64,000 nucleotides of DNA. It comes from Bacteroidetes bacterium GWC2_46_850 (GTDB lineage Bacteria; Bacteroidota; Bacteroidia; Bacteroidales; Dysgonomonadaceae). The stretch is taken from NCBI GenBank assembly GCA_001768325.1, contig MENQ01000007.1:62001-126000 (forward strand). Direction: 5' to 3'. The translations under genes and the position numbers were made by a program. Positions 26,099 to 35,486 of this stretch are shown here, one piece after another (the stretch's first letter is position 1; every line of letters begins with the position of its first letter). The notes beneath the pieces are model-generated. The model ran no database searches. It saw only the letters and a list, made by a program, of their open reading frames with translations, and had not been told where the DNA came from.

Positions 26099-27496
26099 AT
26101 GGGAAAAAGAGAAGAACTTTCGGTGTTACTGGTCGTGTCGACCACCTCCTTCATGGGCACCTTTCTTATATCGGCGGTGAACATCGCATTGCCCACCATC
26201 GAGCGAAACCTCTCTCTCACTGCCATTGAGCTGAGCTGGATCATCACATCCTTCATCCTGGGTACCGCACTGTTCATGTTGCCGGCAGGCACCTGGGGCG
26301 ACCGGAACGACAACCGGAAGCTCTTCAAATGGGGTCTGGTCCTTTTCACGCTCTCCTCCCTTCTCTGCTACCTTGCACCCGACGGGCACTGGCTCATCGC
26401 GGGGCGCTTTGTACAGGGCGTGGGCGCTGCCTTCACAGGCACCACTGGGCAGGCTATTCTGGTGGCTTCCTTCCCAGCCGAGAAAAGAGGTCAGGTTCTC
26501 GGCATAGCGGTATCATCGGTCTATGCAGGTCTGGCACTGGGACCGCTTGTGGGCGGCATCCTCACCAGTCACGCAGGATGGCGTTCTCTTTTCCTGATTG
26601 CCGCTATTTTTGGACTGATTACCTTCTTCATTTCGATGCGCTATCTGAAGGGGAATGGAAAGACCAGCCGTCCCGCCAGCAGTGGGGACCATCTGGGCAC
26701 CATTCTGTTTATGGTCGGACTCACAACGCTGGTTTTCGGATCGTCCCTTATTCCCAGCACTGAAGGCTGGATCTTGATGGGGGTGGCGTTCATCCTTTTG
26801 CTCCTTTTCCTGCGAGTTGAAAGCAAAACAACCCACCCGCTGCTCGATATCCGCCTGTTTACCCGGAACAAACTTTTCACCTACTCCAACCTCTCCGCAC
26901 TCATCAATTATACCGCCACCTTTGCCATAGTCTTTTTCCTGAGCCTCTACCTGCAAAAGATTCAAGGCCTCTCACCCCGCGATGCGGGAGCAATCATCGT
27001 GGCACAACCCCTGATGATGGCGCTCTTCTCACCGGTGGTTGGTAAGCTATCCGACAAATTTCAGCCCCGCTACTTCGCCACCGTGGGCATGGCCCTGTGT
27101 ACTTCAGGACTGGGCATGCTGGCCTTTCTTTCACCTGCCACACCCATCGGGTGGATTGTAGCGATCCTGATTTGGGTGGGAGTGGGCTTTGCCCTCTTTT
27201 CATCCCCCAACATGAGCACCATCATGAGCTCTGTGAAGCCACTCCAGTACGGTCAGGCTTCCGGAATCGCCTCTTCCATGCGTGTATTCGGTCAGATCAT
27301 CAGCATGAGCATCATCACCTTCCTTTTCTCAATGAACTTCGATAAATCTTCGATAGAAACTGTTCCCGACCCTGTTTTTATGAATGTGATGCAATGGGGA
27401 TTTATCATCTTCACAATCATCGGTGTGCCGGGTATCTACTTTTCGTATAACCGAGGCAACATAAAAAAAAAGAAAAAACACGCTGAATCTCCGTAA
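26099..27496 (+). CDS. MFS drug exporter, DHA2/EmrB type
   Basis: A 465-residue major facilitator with about 14 hydrophobic segments. The early TFLISAVNIALPTIERNL and SWIITSFILG stretches, the GDRNDNRK loop between helices 2 and 3, and the antiporter motif AGLALGPLVGG place it in the DHA2 proton-antiporter group. Exported compounds cannot be predicted. It lies 40 bases after the beta-mannosidase gene and may share its transcript. The C-terminus is lysine-rich. Confidence 0.87.
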   Translation: MGKREELSVLLVVSTTSFMGTFLISAVNIALPTIERNLSLTAIELSWIITSFILGTALFMLPAGTWGDRNDNRKLFKWGLVLFTLSSLLCYLAPDGHWLIAGRFVQGVGAAFTGTTGQAILVASFPAEKRGQVLGIAVSSVYAGLALGPLVGGILTSHAGWRSLFLIAAIFGLITFFISMRYLKGNGKTSRPASSGDHLGTILFMVGLTTLVFGSSLIPSTEGWILMGVAFILLLLFLRVESKTTHPLLDIRLFTRNKLFTYSNLSALINYTATFAIVFFLSLYLQKIQGLSPRDAGAIIVAQPLMMALFSPVVGKLSDKFQPRYFATVGMALCTSGLGMLAFLSPATPIGWIVAILIWVGVGFALFSSPNMSTIMSSVKPLQYGQASGIASSMRVFGQIISMSIITFLFSMNFDKSSIETVPDPVFMNVMQWGFIIFTIIGVPGIYFSYNRGNIKKKKKHAESP

Positions 27497-27513
27497 GACG
27501 CTCCCGGTAAATA

Positions 27514-27558
27514 CCCCTAAAAGGGGGTTTTATCCTTCCTTCTGGCTGATTATCTTTG
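27514..27558 (+). promoter_or_regulatory. Palindromic operator and -7 box of the TPR-kinase operon
   Basis: CCCC-TAAAA-GGGGG (27514-27527) is followed after exactly 23 bases by the -7 box TATCTTTG (27551-27558). No TTG lies at the -33 position. The operator recurs with the same 23-base gap before the OmpA/TPR operon at 36840-36884 on the other strand, which argues for an activator-dependent promoter. Confidence 0.65.
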
Positions 27559-27632
27559 ATGATTAAATCCCGATGATAGATGGTTCTGTAAAACAAAATA
27601 CTGATACGCTTATGATTAACCTAAAAAACACG

Positions 27633-29567
27633 ATGAGGCTCAAGAAAATAATTTCAATGAACTTGCTGCTTGCCGGGTGGTGCTGCCTTACGACAAGCGG
27701 ATATGGCCAGAATTTGGATAGCCTGGAACAGCAATTGTCCCGCACCAATCTCTCTGCAGAAGAGTATTTGCGTGTCTGTGACGATTTGAGTTGGAGCTTC
27801 CTGGATGATGATTTCGAGAAATCAAAAAAATATGCTTCCATGGGGATAGAAAAAGCCCAATTGGCACAAAACCCGTCAATGGAAGCCAGACTGTACCGCA
27901 ATTTGGGGGTGGCCTATTACATGAACAGCCAGATGGACTCGGCCCAGCTCTTCCTGAATATATCTCTGGAAAAAGCACTCAAATTGAAGGATGAAAGACT
28001 GGAGGCTCTTGTCTATGGCGCCATCGGAAACATCCATAATGTGACGGGTAATTATCACGAGGCGCTCACCTTTTACCTGAAAGCACTTGCCATGTTTGAA
28101 CTGCAGGGAAACAAGGAACGGATCAGATCCCTGCTTGGAAACATCGCCACTTTGTATTACAGTCTGCTGAACCTGAACCAGGCAGAAAAATATTTTCTGC
28201 AACTCGAGAAGGAGAGCCAGCCGGCACACGATATGTACAATTTAGGGCGTGCTTACGACGGATTGAGCAGGATCGCACTTAAACGCAAAGATTTTGACGC
28301 CTCACTGAACTATGCCGCATCAGCAGCGGAGATCTTTCATGAGAGCAACCAAAAAACAGCCGAGGCCATCGCCCTTCAGGGCATAGCCATGGTCCACTAT
28401 ACCCATCACAGGGATTATGCCAAAGCCAAAGAATACGCACTGAAGGCATTGGAGCTCACGAAAGAAACAGGCTATCAGGCTCAAATTTCCGGATCGTTGA
28501 ATATCCTGTCCAATATTTATTTCAATGAAAAGGATTATGAAAACTGTCTTCAAACTGCCCGTGAGGCCATCGAGACGGATACAACCGATGCCAACGTCAC
28601 CACAAATTTGTATGCCAACATGGTACGTGCAGGTATTTTTTTGCATCACACAGACGAAGCACTGTTTTATTTTGATAAATACCGTGCTTTGATCGATGAC
28701 CGGTCTACACGAGAATTTGAGCTGTCTATAGCCGAACTGGAAAAGAAATATGAGACCGAAAAAAAGGAGTTACGTATTGGCACGTTGGAAAGAGAACGGA
28801 AACTGTATGGAATCATCCTCTGCACGGGCCTGTTGATTCTGTTGCTCCTTTTGCTGCTACTCTATCTCCGACAAAAATCGGTGCGAAACAAAAAAAAGCT
28901 GGCCGAACAAAAAATCATTCAACTGCTACAGGAGAAACAGATTGTTGCCACTCAAGCCGTGCTGGATGGCGAGACGGCTGAACGCTCCAGACTGGCGCGT
29001 GATCTGCACGATGGTTTAGGCGGGATGCTCTCAGCTGTAAAATTAAACCTGTTTGATATGAAACAAGATGTGATCGTGGAAGCGGAAGATGTGATCCGCT
29101 TCAACAAGGTGATGGAGATGCTGGATAAATCCATGCAGGAACTACGCCGTGTGGCTCATAACATGATGCCCGAATCGTTGTCGAGGTATGGGTTGAAAGT
29201 AGCCCTGGAAGATTTTTGTCGTAGCTTTTCCAACATCAGCTTCCATTTTTTCGGCGAGGATCGGCGAATCAATCAGAAGACCGAGAACACCTTATACCGA
29301 GCGGTTTTCGAGCTTATCAACAATGCCGTAAAACATGCACAGGCTGAACAAATCAATGTCCAGGTCATCCAGCAGGCCGACAGGATTTCCATTACGGTAC
29401 AAGACAACGGCAAAGGTTTCGATCTCCAAAGGGCCACAAATGGAATAGGACTTCAAAACGTCAGGAACCGCATCAGTTCAGTCGGCGGCACGGTAGAGAT
29501 ACACTCGGTGAAAGACCGGGGCACAGAGATAACCATGGAAATAGATATCCATCATGACAGCAAGTGA
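27633..29567 (+). CDS. TPR-containing sensor histidine kinase (HisKA_3 / NarX-LuxR class)
   Basis: A 644-residue sensor kinase. It has a signal peptide (MRLKKIISMNLLLAGWCCLT), a periplasmic array of about six to eight TPR-like helical repeats (about 30-330), a coiled-coil, one membrane helix (about 391-413), then the dimerisation/phosphoacceptor motif RLARDLHDGLGG with His459. The ATPase domain has ELINNAVKHA, DNGKGF and GIGLQNVRNRI. ATG 27633 gives a proper signal peptide; a longer frame from 27573 starts almost at the predicted transcript end. The response regulator gene overlaps its end by 14 bases. Confidence 0.9.
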   Translation: MRLKKIISMNLLLAGWCCLTTSGYGQNLDSLEQQLSRTNLSAEEYLRVCDDLSWSFLDDDFEKSKKYASMGIEKAQLAQNPSMEARLYRNLGVAYYMNSQMDSAQLFLNISLEKALKLKDERLEALVYGAIGNIHNVTGNYHEALTFYLKALAMFELQGNKERIRSLLGNIATLYYSLLNLNQAEKYFLQLEKESQPAHDMYNLGRAYDGLSRIALKRKDFDASLNYAASAAEIFHESNQKTAEAIALQGIAMVHYTHHRDYAKAKEYALKALELTKETGYQAQISGSLNILSNIYFNEKDYENCLQTAREAIETDTTDANVTTNLYANMVRAGIFLHHTDEALFYFDKYRALIDDRSTREFELSIAELEKKYETEKKELRIGTLERERKLYGIILCTGLLILLLLLLLLYLRQKSVRNKKKLAEQKIIQLLQEKQIVATQAVLDGETAERSRLARDLHDGLGGMLSAVKLNLFDMKQDVIVEAEDVIRFNKVMEMLDKSMQELRRVAHNMMPESLSRYGLKVALEDFCRSFSNISFHFFGEDRRINQKTENTLYRAVFELINNAVKHAQAEQINVQVIQQADRISITVQDNGKGFDLQRATNGIGLQNVRNRISSVGGTVEIHSVKDRGTEITMEIDIHHDSK

Positions 29568-30186
29568 CAAAGTCAACATCCTTATTGTGGATGACCATCG
29601 CATACTGGTGGAAGGGTTGAAAAAACTCTTTGCCCACTCGGAGACCATTCAAGTGATGGGTGTGGCATACACCGGCAAAGAATGCCGAAATGTGATATCG
29701 AAAGCTATTCCCGATGTAATCTTACTCGATATCAACTTACCCGATGTCAGTGGGATTGATCTCTGTAAAGAAATAAAAGAACAGTATCCTGAGATAAAAA
29801 TCGTTGCATTATCCAGTTTCAATGAGTACGCCATTGTCCGCCGGATGTTAGAGAACGGTGCTTCCGGGTATGTGGTAAAAAATGCCATGCCCGAAGAGAT
29901 CATCATGAGCGTGGAGATGGTGATGTCTGACGAAACATTCCTTTGTGATGAAATCGATCTCCTGATGCGAAATCGCTCCCACAATCCCGTGTGGCTCACA
30001 CCCCGTGAAAAGGAATTGCTGCGTTTCATCGTGGATGGGTTCACCAATTCGGAGATTGCCGAGAAAATGTTTCTTGGCGTGGAGACCATCAACGGATACC
30101 GCAAGAATCTACTGGTAAAACTGGGAGCAAAAAACACAGCCATGATGGTTCGCATGGCACTGGAACAAAAACTGGTGTTGGTGTAA
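29554..30186 (+). CDS. LuxR-family (NarL-type) response regulator
   Basis: A 210-residue response regulator, cognate to the overlapping kinase gene. The receiver domain has the acidic pair Asp13/Asp14, phosphoacceptor Asp59 in LLDINLPDVSG, and the switch residues in VALSSF and YVVKNAMPEE. The C-terminal LuxR-type helix-turn-helix is LTPREKELLRFIVDGFTNSE to the VETINGYRKNLLVKL recognition helix. It should bind inverted-repeat DNA as a dimer. The CCCC-N5-GGGGG palindromes before its own operon and before the convergent OmpA/TPR operon are the obvious candidate sites; that is inference. Confidence 0.93.
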   Translation: MTASDKVNILIVDDHRILVEGLKKLFAHSETIQVMGVAYTGKECRNVISKAIPDVILLDINLPDVSGIDLCKEIKEQYPEIKIVALSSFNEYAIVRRMLENGASGYVVKNAMPEEIIMSVEMVMSDETFLCDEIDLLMRNRSHNPVWLTPREKELLRFIVDGFTNSEIAEKMFLGVETINGYRKNLLVKLGAKNTAMMVRMALEQKLVLV

Positions 30187-30203
30187 CCTGCATGGCAGAT
30201 AAA

Positions 30204-31067
30204 TTACGGCGTATCCTTTGATTTCCTTTGGAACATTTTATTCATCTCCTGTACTGCATCGAAGGGACTCATTGCACCTTCGGCCTCAACATTATAAGAA
30301 TAAGTTCTCAGCATTGATTGATAGAGATCTCTTAAGGCTGTCAAACCGACTGATCCCGATGCAATCCTGTAACCATCCACCATGAAATTATCCAGCTTCT
30401 CCACAATGGTAGCCAATTTCTCATACTCCTGCAGCATCTTTTGAAGATTTTTCCTGTTCCTCTCATCCACCTCTTTGTGAAACTTTAACCGGTTGTGATA
30501 GATTTGTTGTTCTAATTGTTTTTTTCTTTGCTGATTTCCTGTCGAGGCAGGTTGACTTCTGAGTTCCACCAACTCATAATTAAGGGGTTCGTTCAATTTT
30601 ATCAGTGAATCAATGCCCTCCCGCCATTGGTGCAAAATATCCAGTTCATTCTCAGCAAGAGGCATTGTGATCGCCGTATACTGATCATAAATCTCCTCCC
30701 ACTCTTTTTGAGCAGCATCAATCTTATTCAGTTTCTCCAGATCAAAAGGAACAGACTTATTGTCTCTTATTCTTTGTTTCTCTTTCTCTGCTTCTTCACA
30801 ATCATAGAGCTGTTCGTTAATGATCGCCAATTTCTCCTTGTAACGCTCAATATCTGTTGGACTGGCGGTAAGTGTATTTTCCGGAATCGATGGAAAACTA
30901 CGCAATATGCGCAGATAGTTGTAGTCCGGGTTGTTTTGTATCAACAGAGTTCCATTGACCGTTGTCATCCCATCTCTCATAGACAGATCACTGTGCTGTT
31001 CTCCATAGCTGTGCGTCATACACAACATTGCAATAATGACAAAATTGAATTTATTCATCTGATTCAT
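30204..31067 (-). CDS. Exported coiled-coil protein of unknown function
   Basis: A 287-residue protein and last gene of the OmpA/TPR operon, 6 bases after the 699-residue TPR protein gene. It has a signal peptide (MNKFNFVIIAMLCMTHSYGE, counted from the second Met) and is otherwise rich in charged helices. Heptad-like stretches around residues 65-100 and 165-235 (KKQLEQQIYHNRLKFHKEVD, then RKNLQKMLQEYEKLATIVEK) suggest a coiled coil. It has no lipobox, no membrane anchor and no family I recognise. It probably acts in the periplasm with the two TPR proteins. Confidence 0.7.
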   Translation of the reverse strand: MNQMNKFNFVIIAMLCMTHSYGEQHSDLSMRDGMTTVNGTLLIQNNPDYNYLRILRSFPSIPENTLTASPTDIERYKEKLAIINEQLYDCEEAEKEKQRIRDNKSVPFDLEKLNKIDAAQKEWEEIYDQYTAITMPLAENELDILHQWREGIDSLIKLNEPLNYELVELRSQPASTGNQQRKKQLEQQIYHNRLKFHKEVDERNRKNLQKMLQEYEKLATIVEKLDNFMVDGYRIASGSVGLTALRDLYQSMLRTYSYNVEAEGAMSPFDAVQEMNKMFQRKSKDTP

Positions 31068-31073
31068 ATTTTT

Positions 31074-33173
31074 TCAGTTACTTGTTTCCCTTGCTACTCC
31101 TCCCAAAGATATCTTCGTTCTTGGGGAAGAAACCATGCCTATGTCGCTTGAAATTCCAATGGATTTACTCACAGAAACGGGTCCCATTCCTACTTTGGCA
31201 CCTACCTCCGATTTTACCGCCCATCCTGTGAAATCACCTGCTTCATTAAACTTGAGCGATATGCCCTCCTTGGCGGTGGCACTTACGCCACCCACACCGG
31301 CTTTAACACCTACAAGGACTGTAATTTCGGTATCTCCGTTCTTTATGTTTCGTTTAAATGATCCTCCAATACCTTGTAAATATTCAATTTCCCATGTTTC
31401 ACAGGTGATGCCAATCCCTATTGCCCCCATATCAAAAGTGATTTTTTGATCCTTGAAGGGGCAATCATCCACTTCTTTTTCGGGTACTTCAATCTTTTTT
31501 ACCGGTGAAAGTTTATATTGATTCAGGTCTTCATCCTTGGTCACAATGGGTGCGAAAAAATCGGCCAACGCATAGCCCTGAGGTAATAAAGAAAAATCGG
31601 TTGCGATGGGTAACAGACTGATGTAAACGGTTAATTCCCGAATGTCGTTGAAATAATTGACTGCATCCTGATCATACATATCTCCAGCCACCTGGTAAGC
31701 TACATTCCAATATTCATAAAGCAATATCTTTACGCCCCGATAGGTCTCCAATGTCATATCCCTCCATTGAATAAAATGATCATCGGCAAGGGCAGAGGCA
31801 CGCTTGTTGATATCCCTGGCAAGTTGTTTAGACTTGTAGTAATCATTCTCCAGCACGTACTTCATCATCTGCTTATATTCACCACTTTCCTTCAAATTGT
31901 CCAGTTCCTTCTGAAAAATCTCATCTGCCATTTTTCTTCTCGCTGAATTTTTATTGTATTCCTGCTCTATTTTTTGGGTGTAATAATCATTTACCAGCTC
32001 CAACATGAATAATTTCTGTCCATAGGAAGGCAACAACTCAACACTTTCAATACTCCCCATTTCAGAAGAAGAGTCTTCAAATAAATCATTGTCTTCATCG
32101 TCACCGTCTCCATCACCTTCCTCATCCGGATATGAGTCAGTCTCATAATCATCTAGGGCTTCCTCCAACTCGTCGGCATGGTAGGTGGCAGCAAATTGCA
32201 ATCCCCCTGCCATGCTCTTCTCCATCACATCCTGTGAGAACTCAACCAGATTGGATAAGGTAAACATAAACGCTTCCCTGCTGACCCATCTCGGAAAAAC
32301 AGGCAGTTTCAACTGATCATCCTGCGACTTCTCCTGCTCACCTTGGTCCTCACCTTGTTGATCTTCTTCCCAGAAAGGAGCATCAACATGTTCTCCACCT
32401 TTTACGGCCTCCCTGAATCCCTTCCGCATGGAAGCTGAAAATCCCAGTTTGCCCGCCTTGATAAGCTCATCTATGGCACGCCTGCTATCTTTTTCATGGA
32501 GATATACTCTCGCCATCCCTTCATGGGCCGCACAGAAAAAATCATCGTATTTGATGGCCTCCCGATAATTTTCTTCGGCCTCTGCATACATGTTCAGGTC
32601 AATATAGGCGTTACCGAGATTTGTCAGGATCATCGGAGAACGTGGATCTAAGGTTTTCGCATAAATAAATATAAGGATAGGATCATCGAAGCCCTGAGAA
32701 ATATGTTTCACATCGACATCATGCAACGCACGCAGGATAGCACCAAAATTATTCACGAGTAGCGGATCCACCGGATCAGAAAGCGCCGCTAACGCAGACA
32801 TCACGATGGGCATTTTCTCCAGTGTGGAGGCGGCGGAAGCCATCACTGCAATGGCAGACAGCTCAGCGGCATAGGCTCCATTTACCTTTAATCGTTCTTT
32901 AGCGCTGTTTATCCGTGATTTTTCAATAAGATCAAACGTATCGTAATAGATGTCGATCTGTTTCTGGCATAATTTGGTGAAATCTTCCTTTGTTATTTTC
33001 AAATCACCCTTATCTCCACCCTGTTCACCGACTTTGAAAGAGATGTTCCTCTCATTGATGACGGCACTGTTGATGGTCCGATCCCGAGCCAAAAGGTTCA
33101 AGGAAGAACACCACAAAAAAGTGATGATGATTCCTGTAAAAATTCTCATGCTTTTAATCTTAATGCGAATCAT
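31074..33173 (-). CDS. Exported TPR protein with glycine-rich C-terminal domain
   Basis: A 699-residue protein (691 if the ATG at 33149 is used, giving the cleaner signal MRIFTGIIITFLWCSSLNLL). TPR units lie at about 150-240 (LTNLGNAYIDLNMYAEAEEN, then AAHEGMARVYLHEKD). An acidic stretch follows (about 345-370, DEEGDGDGDDEDND), then a helical region to about 560. The C-terminal 130 residues are Gly/Val-rich predicted beta strands, starting CPFKDQKITFDMG with ITCETWEI and GGSFKRNIKNGDTEITVLVG. This last domain is homologous to the C-terminus of the upstream 718-residue protein. Function unknown. Confidence 0.75.
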   Translation of the reverse strand: MIRIKIKSMRIFTGIIITFLWCSSLNLLARDRTINSAVINERNISFKVGEQGGDKGDLKITKEDFTKLCQKQIDIYYDTFDLIEKSRINSAKERLKVNGAYAAELSAIAVMASAASTLEKMPIVMSALAALSDPVDPLLVNNFGAILRALHDVDVKHISQGFDDPILIFIYAKTLDPRSPMILTNLGNAYIDLNMYAEAEENYREAIKYDDFFCAAHEGMARVYLHEKDSRRAIDELIKAGKLGFSASMRKGFREAVKGGEHVDAPFWEEDQQGEDQGEQEKSQDDQLKLPVFPRWVSREAFMFTLSNLVEFSQDVMEKSMAGGLQFAATYHADELEEALDDYETDSYPDEEGDGDGDDEDNDLFEDSSSEMGSIESVELLPSYGQKLFMLELVNDYYTQKIEQEYNKNSARRKMADEIFQKELDNLKESGEYKQMMKYVLENDYYKSKQLARDINKRASALADDHFIQWRDMTLETYRGVKILLYEYWNVAYQVAGDMYDQDAVNYFNDIRELTVYISLLPIATDFSLLPQGYALADFFAPIVTKDEDLNQYKLSPVKKIEVPEKEVDDCPFKDQKITFDMGAIGIGITCETWEIEYLQGIGGSFKRNIKNGDTEITVLVGVKAGVGGVSATAKEGISLKFNEAGDFTGWAVKSEVGAKVGMGPVSVSKSIGISSDIGMVSSPRTKISLGGVARETSN

Positions 33174-33215
33174 GTTTTCAGTATGGTAACAATAGCCGTT
33201 ACCATCGTTTATAAT

Positions 33216-35372
33216 TTATTTAGACAGTAAATCCGAAATACTGGGAAGGCTCATTCCCGCCGATGCATCAATGGAGGGTCCACCCTCAAGGGCAAAACGA
33301 CCACTCACCTCTCCCTCTACCAGTCCACCCAAGCCAGCCTTCACACTGCTGGTGAAAGCCACATCCTTTACCGCATCACCCTGCCCGATGGTGATCTCCA
33401 TCCCCAGGGTAGCCTCGGCTGTGATATTTCCACTACCATATTCACCTTTGACACCCACGCCTCCCCAGATTGTGGTTTCATGTTTATTAAAATCGCGTTT
33501 TACTGACCACAGCAACCCTTCACCTCCCGATAACTTTACATGATCGCAGCTGAGTTCAAAGGAGAGTGGACCTATGCCTCCTCCAATGCCATTTTCACCC
33601 AGGGGACACTCCTTCTTACTATCTAATGACAATGCGGCTTCATCAACCTCAACGGGAGGATCGGGTGGTGCTGGTTCAACACAAATCATCTGATTGAGTT
33701 GATCGGCAAGGGGTGGAATTCCGGCAGCAAAAACAGTATTTGTCTCTAAATGAATAATTACTATTAGCTCACGATAGATATTGTAATACTCATTTAAAGC
33801 GGGAGCATATATCCTTTCTATGATTGGATTGGTAAAGGCATAAAAATCAGGAATAGCTTCATTCAACGTGCTTGCAACCAATGTGTAATATCTGCAATAA
33901 GCTGAGAACGTGGATTCCAAATCACTTTTTTGCAACTTGCAGAGGCGAAACTGTAATTGCTCAGCTTCATATTGAACCTTTTCAATTTTTGCTACCACCT
34001 TTTTCTGACAGGATTCATTGTTACCACATGCCGCTAACTCTTCTATGAGCTTGGATAAATCATTTTGTAGCTGTAATAATTGTTCCATCATTTGTGTAAT
34101 GGTAGGTAAATGCTGCTCCATACGCTCGGCATTATCCTTAAGCAATTCTGATCCCTGTTGTAATGCACGTCCGTAATTGCTGTTTTCACCCAACAGCAGT
34201 TCGGCAATATCGTTGATATGCATGATCTCTTTCGAAAAATCACGCTGGAAGACTACCGCGTTGCCTGGATCCTTTGTGGCACGCATCTGTTGGATTCTCA
34301 TCCGTTCCATCACCGCATGAAGCTGAGACATCAATTCACTTTTACGTCCTGTAAGTTGTGTATGATATCTTTCGAAGGGTCGCTTCTGTTCCACCATTTT
34401 GCCTACATCCTCATGCACAGGCAAATCGGGAATATTAAGACCCTGTACATTCCCTTTCTCATTTGTCAGCGGTCTTGGCTGACTACTCTGGCTCTGTGAG
34501 GGAGACTTTGCAGCTTGTGCCTGCTTCATGGCGCTAAGACCTACCTCGGAGAACTTTTGCCCCAGTGCTTTTCGCAGGTATTGCTCCGCCTTGAGGTGAT
34601 TGTTCTCACATTGGGCAATCAATCCCAGTCCCAGCCAGGGCGAGCTCATCTTGGGCGCCACCCGCAAAGCCTTTTCAAACATCAACGTAGCGTTCGCGTT
34701 GTCACCTACTTCTCGATAAGTCCACCCCATGTTGCAGAGAACAATGCCGATGTTTGGTTTTAACTGATCGGCATACTGTAACACCTGTAGGGCTTGGGAG
34801 TAGTCGCCCATGTCCTTCAGTGCCACACCCAGGTTGTTGGCCGTAAGCAGATCATCCGGCGACCGGGCGGCGCTCCATGCAATGGCATAGACCGAGGCCG
34901 AGCCAGCCCCCGACATCACAAATGCAGCACCCATGTCCGCACCATCCGTCTGCCTGACCGACTTCTCCAACATCCGTCTCAACTTCTGCAAATCACCTGT
35001 CTTTGGTCCATAGAGCGTCATAAGTGATTGTGCCAACTGTACATACCCTGCACGCGTAAGTGGCGGTTTGACAGCCAATTTAATTTTCTCGGGACAAGGA
35101 TTTCCAATGCCTGCAATGAACGTTTTCCCCATAGGGGGTTCTGAGGTATGCGCTTGCAGCGCATCCTTACCCTTTTTATTCTCCTTTTCCCCGTATTGTT
35201 GCTCCAAGGTGTTACCCCACTCTTCCAACCGGATATTCTCCTGTTCAGTAAGTTCTTTTCCGGTAGATGCCTTCTCCAGGATCCGTTGAATATCTTTGGG
35301 CATTTGCATCTGGGCGCACACCACTCCCGTGTAAATCATCAACACGAGCAAACAGACAGCAATCTTCTTCAT
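33216..35372 (-). CDS. Exported TPR protein with glycine-rich C-terminal domain (paralogue)
   Basis: A 718-residue exported protein with signal peptide MKKIAVCLLVLMIYTGVVCA. It has three TPR units (about 165-285: LTANNLGVALKDMGDYSQAL; VLCNMGWTYREVGDNANATL; PWLGLGLIAQCENNHLKAEQ), a Ser/Gln-rich linker, and a long helical domain with a CGNNESCQKK cysteine pair. The C-terminal domain begins near CPLGENGIGG and continues SFELSCDHVKL, LLWSVKRDFNKHETTIWGGVG. That domain matches the downstream 699-residue protein in layout and key residues (CP, C, S-x-KR, T-x-I-x-GV). No family is recognised; an envelope role is inferred. Confidence 0.75.
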   Translation of the reverse strand: MKKIAVCLLVLMIYTGVVCAQMQMPKDIQRILEKASTGKELTEQENIRLEEWGNTLEQQYGEKENKKGKDALQAHTSEPPMGKTFIAGIGNPCPEKIKLAVKPPLTRAGYVQLAQSLMTLYGPKTGDLQKLRRMLEKSVRQTDGADMGAAFVMSGAGSASVYAIAWSAARSPDDLLTANNLGVALKDMGDYSQALQVLQYADQLKPNIGIVLCNMGWTYREVGDNANATLMFEKALRVAPKMSSPWLGLGLIAQCENNHLKAEQYLRKALGQKFSEVGLSAMKQAQAAKSPSQSQSSQPRPLTNEKGNVQGLNIPDLPVHEDVGKMVEQKRPFERYHTQLTGRKSELMSQLHAVMERMRIQQMRATKDPGNAVVFQRDFSKEIMHINDIAELLLGENSNYGRALQQGSELLKDNAERMEQHLPTITQMMEQLLQLQNDLSKLIEELAACGNNESCQKKVVAKIEKVQYEAEQLQFRLCKLQKSDLESTFSAYCRYYTLVASTLNEAIPDFYAFTNPIIERIYAPALNEYYNIYRELIVIIHLETNTVFAAGIPPLADQLNQMICVEPAPPDPPVEVDEAALSLDSKKECPLGENGIGGGIGPLSFELSCDHVKLSGGEGLLWSVKRDFNKHETTIWGGVGVKGEYGSGNITAEATLGMEITIGQGDAVKDVAFTSSVKAGLGGLVEGEVSGRFALEGGPSIDASAGMSLPSISDLLSK

Positions 35373-35427
35373 ACGGTTTTCATGGGTTAAAAGTGATCAT
35401 GACAGCCTGCTCCATTCATTTTACAGT

Positions 35428-35454
35428 CTTTCCGGGCGCAATATGCCCGGAAAG
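35428..35454. other. Hairpin between ompA-like and TPR genes
   Basis: A perfect 10-bp stem CTTTCCGGGC (35428-35437) with GCCCGGAAAG (35445-35454), 7-base loop, in the 114-base spacer inside the operon. Neither strand has a T-tract after it, so it is more likely an RNA processing or stability element than a terminator. It could set different levels for the OmpA protein and the TPR proteins. Confidence 0.6.
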
Positions 35455-35486
35455 ATCAACTGTAGCAGATGCATTCGTTTCTCCTC

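Noticed and set aside
27514-27533. CCCC-TAAAA-GGGGG-TTTTAT as terminator of the MFS gene
   Set aside because: The stem would be only four to five pairs. The matching copy at 36871-36884 ends no gene, so an operator explains both better; a dual role is not excluded.
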